A stretch of 64,000 bases of DNA from Fragilariopsis cylindrus CCMP1102 (GCA_900095095.1 FMBT01000478.1:17841-81840); one strand, 5' to 3'. Positions 33,801 to 47,299 are shown, counted from the first letter of the stretch. Translations and numbers: made by a program. The notes: generated by a model from the sequence alone, not told the origin.

Positions 33801-34957
33801 GTGTTTTTATCTTTAAAAATAATAATAGGTGCGGCTATCCGCTACTCTCCATCTATTGATTGGCCGACAAATACAGGTGCTGTTGATTATTTGAAATTAT
33901 TAGAACCAATCAAAGATGAATTCTCTGAAGTATCTTGGTCGGATCTTATTGTTTTAGCAGGACAAACTGCCATTGAAGCTGCTGGGGGATATCCAATGCC
34001 ATTCTGCGGGGGTCGTTCCGATTCAGATAAAGGAGATAAATCTATTGGATTAGAACCAAGAATTTACAACAACAACAAGTATGATTCGATCATGTACGAT
34101 ATTACCAACAAGGTAAGTATATATTGATTATGTATTTATCTTGTTTTATTTAATTTCATTCTTCGCTCATTTCAATCAATATATATTTTCCCATATCCAT
34201 GCATATACACACTATCGCTCTATCTCTATGAACAGGGTTTATCGTTAGCGGAAGGCGTCGCTCTCATGGCAACACCTGATCCTATCATTGCTGAGCTTGT
34301 TAATTTAGAAGCCGGCGTTACCGCTTCCACTCGCGCGAACAAGAGCACCTACACTTTGTCGAATCAATTCTTTGTACGTATGAACGAAACAGATGAGGAT
34401 GTGATGGAATGGTATAAAGGTGATATAGCTGATATTGGGGAACAATTTATCAACGACAATGATTACTTCTTGGAGCAGTACTCAAAAGCGTACACTTACT
34501 TAATGACAGCAGATTTATTTGATGGACCAACAAAGAATGCGTAAGTTCAAACAGAACAAAACGGTACATTGTAGATTTTTCTGATCCGAAGCTACGTTAG
34601 ACTAATATGATTTTTTTTTTTCTCTTTTTGATCATTTTTCGGAACTCGTTTGTGGTCCTTTCTTCATGCAGATGTCAAAAAGTGGATGATCCAACGATTC
34701 AGGGAGATACTCCGAAGCCTACCGATCCACCTGGTTTAGACGATGATGGAGACGACACTTATGATGATGACGTCAGTGAGCCCATCGAACGGCAAACTGC
34801 CACGCCCACCAAAACAGGCATATACGTTTTCTCGTACGATGACAGTGACGCTACTACCACCCCTCCTATTGACGATAGTGCCGCCAATAACAATCACGCC
34901 ACTTCTCTTTCGTCTGCTTTCGCTGCTATCGTAGCAGTAGTATGGATGGTAGTCTAA
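30817..34957 (+). CDS. katG: Secreted, GPI-anchor-like catalase-peroxidase (KatG type), 12 exons
   Basis: Exons: 30817-30824, 30979-31487, 31637-31785, 31954-32194, 32311-32481, 32627-32798, 33033-33083, 33193-33410, 33533-33712, 33829-34112, 34236-34540, 34672-34957; total 2574 nt, 857 residues, phases consistent throughout. The 8-nt first exon supplies the ATG and completes the signal peptide [15 protein letters not shown]. Domain 1 has the distal triad in [14 protein letters not shown] (Arg183, Trp186, His187), Tyr317 in GLMYVNAEG, Met342, proximal His357 in [11 protein letters not shown], Trp409 in TPTSWDN and Asp450 in MLTTDLAL. Trp186, Tyr317 and Met342 correspond to the crosslinked adduct needed for catalase activity. 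Domain 2 is the heme-free C-terminal copy ([17 protein letters not shown]). A Lys/Glu-rich insert sits near 80-110. The tail is acidic, then Asn/Ala/Ser, then the hydrophobic end [12 protein letters not shown], typical of a GPI signal. Expected role: H2O2 removal at the cell surface. Confidence 0.88.
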
Positions 34958-37785
34958 AGATAATAACTATACCACGTGCATAATTGCATCTAATCATTTT
35001 TATCATCAGAAGTAGACATGTGGGGCTATGAAAACAAAAGAAGAAGTAGAAAAAAGAGCTAAGACAACCAACGATTTTGCAGCATTATAGTGTAGGACCT
35101 CACACCCACATTAGTACATCTAAATATTTACATATAATTAATTACATATATATCATTAATAGTTTGCGACTTATTTATATATCATCTTTACTATTCCATT
35201 AGATAGTAGCTCGCGTTATGGGTGATATGTACGGCAACGATGAAGATGTAAATAGATAGATACATAAATACGTACCATTCACCATCCTACCAGAAGATTA
35301 GCCTCTATTGTACCGACATCGATCATCCTGCCATAAGGGTTGATTTGTGGACAGAAAAAGTGATGCCCTAGCAAACATATGCCACGTTAAATTTGATTCG
35401 ATTCGATTCGTCCTCTATTATATTGACATGGAACCTGGCAAAGAAGCAGATTGGTTCTAGTATGTATCGGATTACGTTGGTGATTAGAAATAGAACAAAC
35501 ACAACACGTTTGATGAGCTGCATCTTTATTTTTTTTGGTTCATTCTTCTTGTTTTGTTTTGGCGCATCAATCAAGAACAGAAATCGAACCACGCTATATA
35601 CGGACGTGTTCTATACGCATTTTTGCTTTCCTTTTATATCGCCCTTGTTCCTATTTTTTAGAACGGAAGCAGGAGTATTGTACTATCACCATTCTGTTTT
35701 TGCTTATTTTTGTTATTTTTGTTCTTTGCAACGTTATTAACCCGTGGTAAAGAACAAAAATAAAACCGCGAATAGATATAGATAAAATAATAATAGATTG
35801 TTGTTATCATACATCAAGCAAACATTTAAAAAAAAGTGAAAGAAAGATATAGAATCGCTTTCAATATTCGACCATGAAGAAATGTATATTTGATAGTAGT
35901 AGTAGTAGCAGCAGTAGTAGTAGTACTACCGGCAAACGCAAGATTGACACCGGTTGTATAATTGTGCCGCCATGTGATTGATGAGGCAGCAGCAGCAAAG
36001 CGTTTAAAAACTTATTCTACTGCGTCTAAAAGTAGTACAGTACTATCACCGTGGTTCCGTCATTGCCAGGTTTGAAGGCAAAGTCTACGTCTTTCGTCTT
36101 GTCTGATACTAGTCCTCCTTCGCCTCAACCTTCTATTGGTAGTACTACTAGTATTCCTTCAAGACGTAGCAGCAGTAATAGTACCCTTCTATATCGTTGG
36201 CAATTGTTCCAACATCTCATTTCCCATACAAACAGACTGTCAGATTAAATCGGTAGATTATTATTAACACTATACATTACAAATAAATGTTACTACCGTA
36301 GCATTGCAGATAAGATTAGTGATGCAATATACTGAAGTACGTTTTGATCTTACATGGATCGACTATAGCTGTGAAGTATTCAATGATTTGTTATAAGGAG
36401 GATATGCATGCTGGTGGATTTTTTGAATTCTTGTGCTGTATGTGTCAAAGTTTTCACAATTCTACCACCATCATCATCCTCATCATCGGAATGAATCTTC
36501 CACTGCTGATTGATTCGATGCCATTCAAAAAAGTTATTTGAAAACGTTCGATCGACAAAAGACGGAAGTTGAATGTGAAGAATTTGAAATTTGTAACGAC
36601 AGTTCGCGCGCGTCAACCAATTCCGACAAGTCGGAATCTGATTCCGAAAAGTCGGAATCAATCAGATTCCTACAATTCTACGCGCGGTGGAAACTGGGAA
36701 TCGACTGGAATTTATTTTTTATACTGACTTGCTTTTTTATTTTTCATTCTTATCACTTTCCTTTCCTTTCATTTTATTTTATCATCATCAGTCAGTTAGT
36801 GAGCATATCAACTAAACTTTTAATGTTAGAACTATCATGCACTCCTTATTGTACGATTGATTCAAAGTGTGGTACAGTAGTATACAGTAGTACGTAGAGC
36901 ACAGGCATCCGTTGAGGACAGGACATGCATCGAGTACCGTGAGGTCTTGCATGTCTACTACATTTGCTTGACGAGATGATATTTGGATGTAACTGTTAAT
37001 TACAGCAACTGTATATCGTACAGGAATATTGTATTGATTCTTTTTCTAAAGTTCAAATAAAAGGCAGACAACGAAACGAAACGATCGAACGGCGACGAGT
37101 GTGTAGGACACGGCAATACAGCAACACGAGCGAAGGTAGAATAACGATATTTAAAAAAAGAAGAGACAACGACACAATAAAAGAATATAGCAAACAAGCA
37201 AGTAAGCAAGTACACGTGTAGTGTCGACGATACGATACGGTAGAATAGTCTGCCTTTTTTTTCAGCTAAGAAAGAAAGCAAGCAAGAGAGAATTGATTCT
37301 TGACATGACAGAAAACAAACGAACAAACAAACAAACAAACAAATAAATAAATAAACAAACATTGGTCCTGCTTTGCTATGCTATGCTATGCTATGCTATT
37401 TACACGGCAAAACAGAATACAGTAAGCAAAGACCGTCATCATTTTGTAGTGTCGGTATTCTACCTCAAAGTCAAAGAGAATAAGTTGATCATTGACATCA
37501 CAACTATAACTACTTACTGTAGGATACATGAACTACATACAACACACTAACAAAAATAATAGTAATAACTAGTCAGTAGATAAAGTTTGTTTAAATGTAT
37601 ATAAAATTTATATAATATGTTATATAATAGAGATTATGAAATATATGTAATATCATTGGTGGACTGGATGGACATTTCAATAAAGTTGCATTCTATTGTA
37701 CTGTATTTTTACTGTAAAAAAAAACTTCTTCATGACGGTGCTCATGACGGTGCTGTCTGTCCAATTTAATTTATCTTATTGTTTC
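34958..37785. other. Intergenic, no firmly supported gene
   Basis: A possible decayed small gene lies at 35874-36248: an ATG frame with a Ser run and KRKIDTGCIIVPPCD stops after 35 codons, and another frame continues DEAAAAKRLKTYSTASKS. Clustered short palindromes lie at 36620-36658. Frames at 37000-37362 come from CAAACAAA simple sequence. Confidence 0.4.
36620..36658. repeat. Clustered palindromes
   Basis: ATTCCGACAAGTCGGAAT and ATTCCGAAAAGTCGGAAT lie three bases apart; the segment between them (TCGGAATCTGATTCCGA) is itself palindromic, so alternative hairpins exist. Confidence 0.8.
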
Positions 37786-40700
37786 CTATAGCAAGAAACA
37801 ATCTTGACCATTATTAGGATTACTACTACTACTAGGACAACATTCAGTACAGCATGCACATAACAATGGAACGGGACAACTTGCTTTTAATACTAAATTT
37901 TCACCCACAGTATTCATCTTTGTTTTATAGTCATAAGCAATGGGATCACGATTTGTGATCATTGAACAAAATTCACGTGGCACGAATCCTGTAATTTTTG
38001 TATTTTGAATATATAATTTTTCTTAATAATTTTGTATTTGTTGTAATTTTGTATTTGTTTGTATTTGTATTTGTTTTGTTTGATGACGATGAGAACAGTA
38101 GAGTGAGTGAATAAATCGTAAAAAGAAGAAGAAGAAGAGAGAATTTAGAAAGTATAAGAAGAGTCAGTCAGTCAAATGCCATGTTGCCGTTATCGTTGCT
38201 GTGTTAAACGTTCTCGTCATCGAAGTAGAGTCAGATCTTGTACGTACCAATATTCCTCCATTGATCTAATTCTGTGGGGAATGTACCAATAATGGATTCA
38301 TTATTTGATATATCAAATATACGTATTTCTGTCATTGACCCTAATTCGGTTGGTATTGTCGATTCGAATCGATTATAACTTAAATTAATACCTTGTAATT
38401 TAGTTAACATACTTAATGAGGATGGAATGGATCCACTTAATGAATTTGTATCAAAATTTAATAATTGATAAACATTTGTTAATAAACCTAATTCATTTGG
38501 TAATTCACCAATTAAATTATTTGCCATTAAATTAATACTACGTATTGGTCGTTCGAACCATGTTTGATCATCATCATTCTCTTGATTTAATACAATATCA
38601 TCCACGAACCATGTTTGATCATCATCAAATAATGCATTAGGATTATTATTCACATTCACATTCACATTCCCATAATTATCATCTTCCTTTATTAAAAAAG
38701 TATCATCCAATCCATCCACAACTTCATCAACAACTTCATCTTCTTCTTGTACTACTTCTTTATTTGGCATAATATTATTATCCGGTTGATCAATACCTTC
38801 CCATTGACCTGTTTCTTCATTAAACACTAAATCATCACCAGCTAAATCATCAGTTGAATAAACTAAATCATCTGCTGGAGTATAATCATCCACTTGATTA
38901 TAATCATCATCCGCAGGATTACCTAATGGATCACCATAACTATACGCATCATCATTGGGTGTGTCGTATATAACTTCCGGTGCACCAGTTTGTAATTCTC
39001 TTTGTTGTAAAAACATCCTTCTTGTTGTTTGTCGTCGTAACAATCTTCTTCTTCCATCATCATTATTATCACGTACGGCAATAATAGTAGAAGCAGTAGC
39101 AGCAGCATCTTTTTTATCATTCATTGTCATACTACTACTATCTCCACGCAATTCACCTTTACAATTAATACCATGCCAATCACATATATCCACTGCAGGA
39201 TTTAACCAATTCGTACTGATGAACCAATTCGAACCATTGGTGGAATAATACAATGATACTAATGAAAATATTGTGATTGCTTTTGATTTTTCATAATCTT
39301 TAAATGATGGATCACTGACACTTACCGGCATCACATTTGTAAATAATGTAGAGGAATTATCAATTAAGAACATAAATGCGAAATATTGTGGACTATCAAT
39401 CGAACCTAATGTATCCACTAAGGAATCCTTAGGTAATACTTCGGCTATAATTTGACGATAATATAGTGCCATATCACTATCCATCATAATATTATCATTA
39501 TCATTATAATCATTGGGAGGAGTGATGATTGGTGGGGGCGGAGTAGGAATTAGTGGATCATTATTATTGTTGTTGTTGCTGTTATTGACTGGAGAAACGT
39601 TTGGCGAAACTGTTGGCGAAACTTGATTGTTGTTACTGCCACCACCACTAAACATATTGAAATTTCTAGTTTTATTTAAAATTGTTGCGGTAACAACTAA
39701 TGCAATAATAAGAACAATCACAAGAGCACCAACTATACTACCATACGTTAAACATAATTTTCGTTTCTTTCGTCTTTCATTGTCATCATCATCTACCTCA
39801 CTACTCCTAGTAGTAGAACCACCGTCACCATTACCATTACTCTTACTGAATGATCGTATTTGTTCACAATCTTCATTCACAACATCAATAGCAATCACTG
39901 CTTCCTGTTGCAATCGACGTCGAATTTCTGCTTCATAATCTGTAGCAGACACAGCTTTTGCTACTGTCACAGTTCCAGATCCACGATCCACATGTGTGAC
40001 ACCAAATAATGATCGATCATCATCATCATTATTATTCTCTGTTTCATTCGATGAGGTAGAAAATAATGGTATAGTACTTCTACCACCACTATCGGTTGGT
40101 GAATGATAAGTACTATTATTATCAGCCATTGTTGATCCTGATGCTGTTGCACCTGCAAACGATACGGATCCTAAATTCAACAAGATAAGACAAGACAAAA
40201 AATAATGTGTCAAATGATACTCTATTTATCTTACAAAACAGAACAAAAAACAGTTTTGCATACTAAAATCCAAACATCACAGCACAGCACAGAGCAGCAC
40301 ACAATACAATACAGCGCAACGCAAACACAACGCAAACACTTTTGCATACTTTTGTCTTACCTGATGTTGCTCTTGATATTGATGCTGACATTGATGCAGT
40401 TGCTACTGTTCTTGATGATGCGGCCGTCATCGTCGTCATCGTCGCAGTATTTGCCAAAGAAGAATTAGGATTCGGATATCGTCTATTAGTAGTAGTAGTA
40501 GTACTAGTAGTACTACTAGGAGTACGTCGTACAGGTGGACGTAAATATTCAGTAGATGTTGCATCAATATAGGTACCAGGTCTTGGTGGTGCAATTACTG
40601 GATATTGTTGTTGTTGTTGTTGTTGATGAGCAGCAGCAGAAATTTCTTCACTACTAGGTAATTCACTTATATCACTTACACGACTAGTAGGACTAGTCAC

Positions 40701-41858
40701 ATAATAATCACTAATAGTATGATTCAGTTGTGTTACTGATCGTCTTTGTGTGGGATGTTCTGAATTAGATGGAAAAACAGCAACAGCACCGGCACGATTA
40801 GTAACACTAGTACTAGTACTACCACTAGTACTGCCATTGCCACCACCACTAACATTGCTAACTGATGTTGAACTACTACTACTACTACTACTTGTTGTTG
40901 TTCTTCGTTGCATACTGGTAGGAACAGGTAAAGGATCAGGATCAGGATTAGTTGAACTACTACTACCACTAGTCCTACTACCAGTACCAGTATTTGGACT
41001 ACTACCGTATTGTTGTAAAAGAATTCTTTGTTTTTCATCCAGTACATCTTGATCAATTGCATCCTTATTATTATCTTTGGTAGCCGTTGTAGTTTTCTTA
41101 TTTTTCTTCTTCTTCTTCTTACTTGCACTACTACTGGATGATGTATTACCCTTACTAATAACGGATGTTGTTGAATCAGAAAGATTCTGGCGACTATTAC
41201 TTGTCCCTTGTTGTTCATCGCCGCCGCCAACGCTGCTGCCACCGCTGCCACCAGATGATTGCTTCTTACCCTTCTTGGTCTTGATACTGCTGCTTCTACT
41301 ACTACGACTACTTTTCGGTCTTGACAACAATGATGATGATGATGATGGTGTTGCTACTCCTGTTACTCCACTTCCTTCTCTAGTAGGTGCTCCATTAACA
41401 GCTTCATTATCCGTATTATTGTCAGTAGAAGCGGACACTGACACTGACGCAGACGCAGTAGACGTAGTTGGAGTAGTCGTATAATTCCTTATAGCTGCTG
41501 CAACAACAGCATCCACAGATTCTTTTTCTTTTTTTAATGCTTTTTTTAACTTCTTGTCTTTATTTCCCGCCTGCTGTTGTTGTTGTTGTTGTTGCTTTTT
41601 CTTCTTCTTTTTCTTCTTGGATGACGACGATGATAATGTTATTCCTACGTTATTAGGATTATCATTGTCAACGTTATCATCATCATTGTCCACTTGAGGG
41701 TAAAGCGATGAAGTTGTAATATTATTACGACATGTTAATCCTAATACTTGTTCATTTGATAGAGCAACAGAAAATTCAGAACTACTATTATTATTATCAT
41801 CAGCATCGTCAGCAGCAGCAGCATCAGCAGCACTATTAACGCTCATAGTAGTAGACAT
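37786..41858 (-). CDS. Single-pass leucine-rich-repeat protein, three exons
   Basis: Exons: 41858-40361, 40170-38248 and 37988-37786; introns are GTAAGA..TAG and GTACGT..CAG. Exons total 3624 nt, 1207 residues. Exon 1 encodes about 500 residues of Ser/Thr/Lys/Gln-rich, probably disordered sequence. Exon 2 continues with acidic stretches, a basic ERRKKRKL stop and one membrane helix (about 640-664). A conserved-looking region follows (ALVSLYYSTNGSNW-like motif and CDWHGINCKG, typical of the cap before plant-type LRRs). An acidic insert comes next, then four LRR units (about 1042-1140, e.g. NLIGELPNELGLLTN). Exon 3 gives a Cys-rich end (CPVPLLCACCTECC). The topology is cytoplasmic N-terminus with LRR domain outside. 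Exon 2 has an internal ATG (MADNNST), so exon 1 could belong to an alternative transcript. Ligand unknown. Confidence 0.72.
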
Positions 41859-41889
41859 AATTGATTGCTTTTACTTCAGAAAAAATTAA

Positions 41890-41962
41890 ATCTCTACTCT
41901 CTCTACTCTCTTTCTCTCTCTCTCTCTCTCTCTACTCTCTCTCTCTACTCTCTCTCTACTCT

Positions 41963-41998
<36 letters not shown>
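41890..41998. repeat. CT-rich microsatellite in the LRR gene leader
   Basis: Interrupted (CT)n/(CTCTA)n tract just upstream of the LRR start codon, GA-rich on the sense strand. Probably part of promoter or 5' leader. Confidence 0.85.
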
Positions 41999-42000
<2 letters not shown>

Positions 42001-43313
42001 CGAAGGATTGACTTGACTTGTTATTGTTATTGTTAATGTTATTCTTACAGTTGTATCTTTTTTCTCTTGAGGCACGCTAGTATTACAATGACACACAGAG
42101 ACAGGCGACTAAGGTGTATTGTTTTGTACATGTATTATTGTTCCTGTAATAGGCCCAGTGGTACGCTTATTGCGTATAATGTCTTCTTGTGTCGTGGTTA
42201 CTTACTTCTTGTTTTTCTTTTGGTTACACACTGTATGTACCGTGGTATGTGATGTAAAGGTGGCTGTGCATGAAGAGCGCCCAGCTGTTTTAATTTTGTT
42301 TGCTTTGTACTTTAAGTAGTACAATGTACAGTGACGAAACGATTTTGTATGTGTGTAAATGGAGATGGCGTATAATTAAAAAATCGACTCGTAAGGGCTT
42401 ATACAGATGAAAATAAAGATTACTGTTCTGTGTTCTCCTTTGGTACCCGCCCTATGTTCTCTTACGGTACGGGTATCCGCCGTACAAAAGAAATTGTTTA
42501 AATACTAAAACAAATTATAATATGAAAGATATTTTAAATTTTTTACTTCATTATTATTATTTTCAATCGTATGAAATTTGACTTTAGTTTGTTATTGCCT
42601 TAAACATAAATAGAAAAAGCAGCGCATCTTAAGGTTATTTGGGGGTAGGCAACAACAACATACAGTACGTACTAGCGATACGATACCGTACATACGTAAT
42701 ATACGTACTAATACGAATATGACACGGTATGATACTACGGTACTAATAATAGTAAAGTGTCCCGTATTGGAATAACTTATCCTGAAGAATGCTACTTGTT
42801 AGGGTAAGAATGCATGGCATGGCTTGCTTGTTTGTTAACGGGTTGGCTAGACGCGATTGCACAATATTTTGTATTTCCGTTCGACATAATTTACTATCAT
42901 TTACGCACAGTGAGGAAGATGGGAAATTTTGTCTTTTTGTATCGATGAACGTTTCCGAAGTTCGCTTTGTTCTTTTTTTTCGCGCTGCCTTCATCAAGTT
43001 CGCACACAAGCAAATCAAACCAGATAAAGATTCATGTCAAATCCAAAAAAAAATCTTTCATTATTACTACGCGTGACGGCATGCAATTTCTAGATCTTTC
43101 TTCCTTCGTCACCGAAGGAAGCCTTGTTCGAAAAATAAAATTCTTGTTTTACCGGTACAGCCGATTTTGACATTGTACTAGTATTGTATTGTAATCAATT
43201 CTACTGTCCTGTCTTTTACTGTTACTCTACACTACTCCACTCGTAAGTCAAGGCAAAGATAGAAGATAAGAAACAAAAAGAAAGAGCAATTAAACGACAG
43301 CCACAATAGGAAG
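41999..43313. other. Intergenic, divergent promoters
   Basis: It separates the LRR gene (-) from the glucanase gene (+). Short frames have no coding character. Several ACGGTAC/GTACGTA-rich stretches occur around 42660-42740. Confidence 0.45.
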
Positions 43314-46300
43314 ATGATGATGATAATGAAGAAGAATTCATCATCTACTAGATCTACTAATACTAGTATCCTATCGTCATTATTATGGTGGACGACAATT
43401 TTTACCTTTGTCTTTGCTTTCATCGTTGATGTGGCACACGCCGCAGTAGACGACAAAGTTGACATTGACGATGACGACGACGTTGTCGTTGCCGTTGATG
43501 ACGACGACGAAGAGATTATTGCAACGATCAATGGAACTCAATATCCACATTTTATTGGTACGTAGAATAATAGTAAATAGAAGAAATAGAAGTCTAGAAA
43601 TCGAATTGCATCGAATCAACTCGAGTCGAATCGCATCGAGTCGACTCGACTCGATGCATTTCAATTCATTTCATTTCATCTAATCTCATTTCATTTCATC
43701 TAATCTCATCTAATCTCATCTAATCTCATCTAATCTCATCTAATCTCATTTAATCTCATTTAATCTCTTACTTTTACATATTTACACATTTATATTATAT
43801 TTACTTTATTATATCAATACTTGTCTGTCTAGCACATAATGAATCATGGACCTGTACTAATGATAAACGTTCGACTAAATTTAATGAAGCGGTACGTGGT
43901 GTGAATTTAGGTAGTTATATGGTATTAGAACCATGGATTACACCGAGTCTCTTTTATCAATTTTTAGGGAAAAGTGAAATAGAAGGTGTCGCGATGGATT
44001 CTTATTCATTTTGTGAAGTATTAGGTGGGAAGGAAGCAAATCGACAATTACATAATCATTGGAAAACATGGGTCACCGAAGATATTATTGTCGAATTGAA
44101 AGAATCGGGTGCAGTGAATTCATTACGACTACCGATTGGTGATTATCAATTTATACCCTATGGACCATATTTAAATGGTTGTTGGGATGGTGGTTTAGGT
44201 ACGTTGAATGTTGAAAGTGTGTTGTTGTTATGAAAGTGTGTTGGTGTTGTTGTACTATTGTTGTTTTGTTTTGTATTCATTCGTTTCGCTTCAACTTCTT
44301 CTCGTCCGTCCGTCTCATTTCTCACATACCCTCTCTCTCTCTTACACACACACACAAACACTCCTCACACTCAAAACCCTACTCTACTCTACTCTCACTC
44401 TACACACACACACACACACACACACACTCAAAACACACTCAAAACAATACTATATAGACTATGTGGATAAAGTATTAGATTGGGCCTATTCCAATGGTAT
44501 GTCAGTCTTGTTAGATATACATGCCATGAAAGGTTCCCAAAATGGTTTTGATAATTCTGGACAAACATTAGGTTTTAATTGGACGACAGCTATTGGGTAT
44601 GAATTTTCACCACAACATACCTTTGAACATTGGCCATTACGTAGTGCAGAATGGATGGGTACATTTAATTATACAACAGCATCCTATCCCATTATTAATA
44701 AAGCAAATATACAACATTCATTAAATGTAATCCAATTAATTCTTGATCGTTATAAGCATCATCCAGCAGTAATGGGTATTGAACCAGTGAATGAACCATG
44801 GGAACATACACCAATCCAAGAATTAAAACAATTTTATTGGGAAGGATATTTAAAAGTCAAACGTGACGCACCCTATTGGAGATATGTCATGCATGATTCC
44901 TTTCGACCATCGACTGAGATCTGGGGTGGGTATATGGCAGGTTGTCCCGATCGTGCAATTGATATGCATATCTATCAAGCATGGCGTGATCCGGATTCCA
45001 GATTGGGTTATTATCGTGATGCATGTGCACAAAAACGGAATATTGCGGCAATGGAAGTCGAATTTGGACCAATTATTGTTGGTGAATGGTCATTAGCAAC
45101 AGATAATTGGTATGTATAATGTGTAATGTAATATGTAGTGTTATGTGCTATGTGCTATGTTAAATGTTATGGTTTGTTGTTGTTGTTGTTGTTACTGTTC
45201 GTTTCATCGTTGTTTGTCGTTGTCGTACATTTTTCGCCTTTTTGCTATTTATTTATTTATTTTCTAATCCAAACATACCTCTCCCGTTTTTGCATTTTTT
45301 CTAATCTCTTTATATCTATCTATCTACCGTCGTGGTCAATCGTCAAATGTCAAATTGTCTTTTTGGTACTTATACCTCCCCGTCCCGTCCCGTCCCGTCC
45401 GTTCTGTTCTAATACAAACAACAAACAACAAACAACAAACAACAAACAACAATTACGTATATATAGTGCAATGTGGTTAAATGGATTTAATGATAATTTA
45501 CCTGGTTTTCCAAGATTGCCATGTAAGTATATACCTTGTAGTGATCCATATATGGGATTAGATGCAAAACAACCGAATACACCAGTCGATTCAACGAAAC
45601 CAATTCAGGGTCCATTTGGTACGGGAATGTCTGGTCCATCATTTGGGTATTGTCCAGTCGATCGTGATTGGTCAAAAGAATCTTCGGGTAATCCACAAAC
45701 TGGACGTGATTGGGTCCGAGCACCACCCAATATGCCACATTTCCTCGATGATACGGATAATGTAATGAGTCATTTAGCATCGAAAAAAATTAATGCCTTT
45801 AGTGGTATTGGACATGGGTTTTATTTTTGGAATTTTAGAACTGATTTAAATAATCCACAATGGTCGTATATGTTGGCATTAGAAAGAGGTTGGATACCCA
45901 AAGGTAATTTAGGAGAAGATAAAATATTAAATGCCTGTCATGCCGAAGATTCTGGATTATTTCGTTGTATATTGAAAAAACATATACCAGATCAACCAAT
46001 TATTGATGCAATTCATTATATTAATGATGTTACAGCAAATAGTAGCATAACGCCATCACAACGTGCAATAGAATTAATGACTGGTAAAGAATTACGTGTG
46101 AATGCTGGTCCAATAGTGGATTTATTTTTTCAAAATGGTAGAGGTTCTGGTGTCACATGTGATTTTGGTGGTATTGGTGTATTAGTGGAAGAAAATAGTA
46201 CTATTTCAGAGGATGATGATGATGATGATATTAATAAGATGATTCATAATGGTATATTTGATGATGATGAATACTATACAACTGTTGTTATTAATACAGG

Positions 46301-46628
46301 ATTAGGTTGGGTCTATATCACAATATATATTATATTAGGTACATTAGTTGGTAGTGCAATTGGTTTTTTAGTGGCAATGAGAATGTCAAAGAAATTTAAT
46401 AAAGCGGTACGTAAATCAACATTCTTTCAACAAAAATTATCACCTATATTATCCAATAATGAATTGCTACGTAAATCATTAGCATTGCCACCATTAAGAG
46501 AATCATTAGAAGAATTAAATCATTTATATGATGAAGATGAAGAAGAAGCACACGATGCTGATGTATTAGCAAAAGAAAATGCTAAATTAAATTCTGGTAC
46601 AAGTGTAAAATTTAATAAATATACTTAG
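43314..46628 (+). CDS. Membrane-anchored GH5 exo-beta-1,3-glucanase-like, four exons
   Basis: Exons: 43314-43557, 43833-44198, 44458-45109 and 45467-46628; total 2424 nt, 807 residues. Donors are GTACGT, GTACGT and GTATGT. Residues about 19-42 are a signal peptide or anchor, followed by an Asp-rich linker. The (beta/alpha)8 domain starts near 84 with RGVNLGSYMVLEPWITPSLF. Hallmarks are SLRLPIGDYQF, VLLDIHAMKGSQNG, the acid/base Glu316 in EPVNEPW, HIYQAW, and the nucleophile Glu413 in IVGEWSLA. These match GH5 exo-1,3-glucanases. A C-terminal membrane helix (about 700-725) and an acidic cytoplasmic tail follow, so the catalytic domain faces outside the cell or a vacuole-type lumen. Likely substrate is beta-1,3-glucan such as chrysolaminarin or wall callose (inference). 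The start is ambiguous among three consecutive ATGs; a fourth lies one codon further on. Confidence 0.9.
43677..43770. repeat. Decamer repeat in glucanase intron 1
   Basis: Eight to nine copies of TAATCTCATC or TAATCTCATT in tandem, preceded by CATTTCATTT and TCGACTCGAC simple sequence, all within the first intron. Confidence 0.9.
44343..44430. repeat. CA microsatellites in glucanase intron 2
   Basis: Two (CA)n tracts separated by a CTCTA-rich stretch, all intronic; they create spurious His/Thr-rich frames. Confidence 0.85.
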
Positions 46629-47263
46629 AAGGTAGTGTATTGAGTGATGAGTGTGGTGATGGAGGGTTGGTGAAGGTGTTAGGTGAAGGTGGTGGTGATG
46701 GATGGGTGATGGTGGTGGTGATGGAGGTGGGTGATGGAGGTGGGCGGTGATAAAAGGCGAGAAACAAGACATCCAAGGCCAGACAATACAAGACAATACA
46801 AAGCGATAGATTGGATTGGATTCTACAGCATACAGCATATATGCCATTTTTATTGTTGTTGTTGGTTGTTGTTGTTTCCTAGGACGGATGGACGGACGAA
46901 TGGAAACGAATGAATGAACGTAACGTAACGTATTTTAGTAGAAAAGAAAGAAAGAAAGAATTGAATGAATGAATTAAGAAAAAACTATTGGTTTGATTTA
47001 GTCTAGTTAAATGGATGTTTACTTTGTAGAAGAAAATCACGTACGGTACTAGTACAGTCACCATACATAATATTCAAGGAGAAAAAAAATTACTCAATCA
47101 ATACAAACATTGTTATACGAACACGGACACGATCCATGCAATGAAAAAAATAAAAGCCAAAGCATTACTGGCATACGCGCCATCATTGGGCGGGCATCGC
47201 ATCCGCATCATCATCATGTGGAAACTATAAGGAATGCATACAATATGTTTGTAATTAGTAGGC

Positions 47264-47299
<36 letters not shown>

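Noticed and set aside
36051-36248. Small Ser/Pro-rich ORF
   Set aside because: No ATG start and no domain; at best part of a decayed gene mentioned under the intergenic entry.
37000-37362. Minus-strand frame of 120 codons
   Set aside because: The N-terminal half derives from CAAA simple repeats; no domain or coding character.
40171-41858. N-terminal LRR exon as a separate 531-residue gene
   Set aside because: That reading runs through a good GTAAG donor into non-coding sequence, whereas splicing gives an exact in-phase join to the next exon. It remains possible as an alternative.
43232-43664. Minus-strand and alternate-frame ORFs over glucanase exon 1
   Set aside because: Shadows of the Asp/Val-rich linker and signal peptide encoded on the plus strand.
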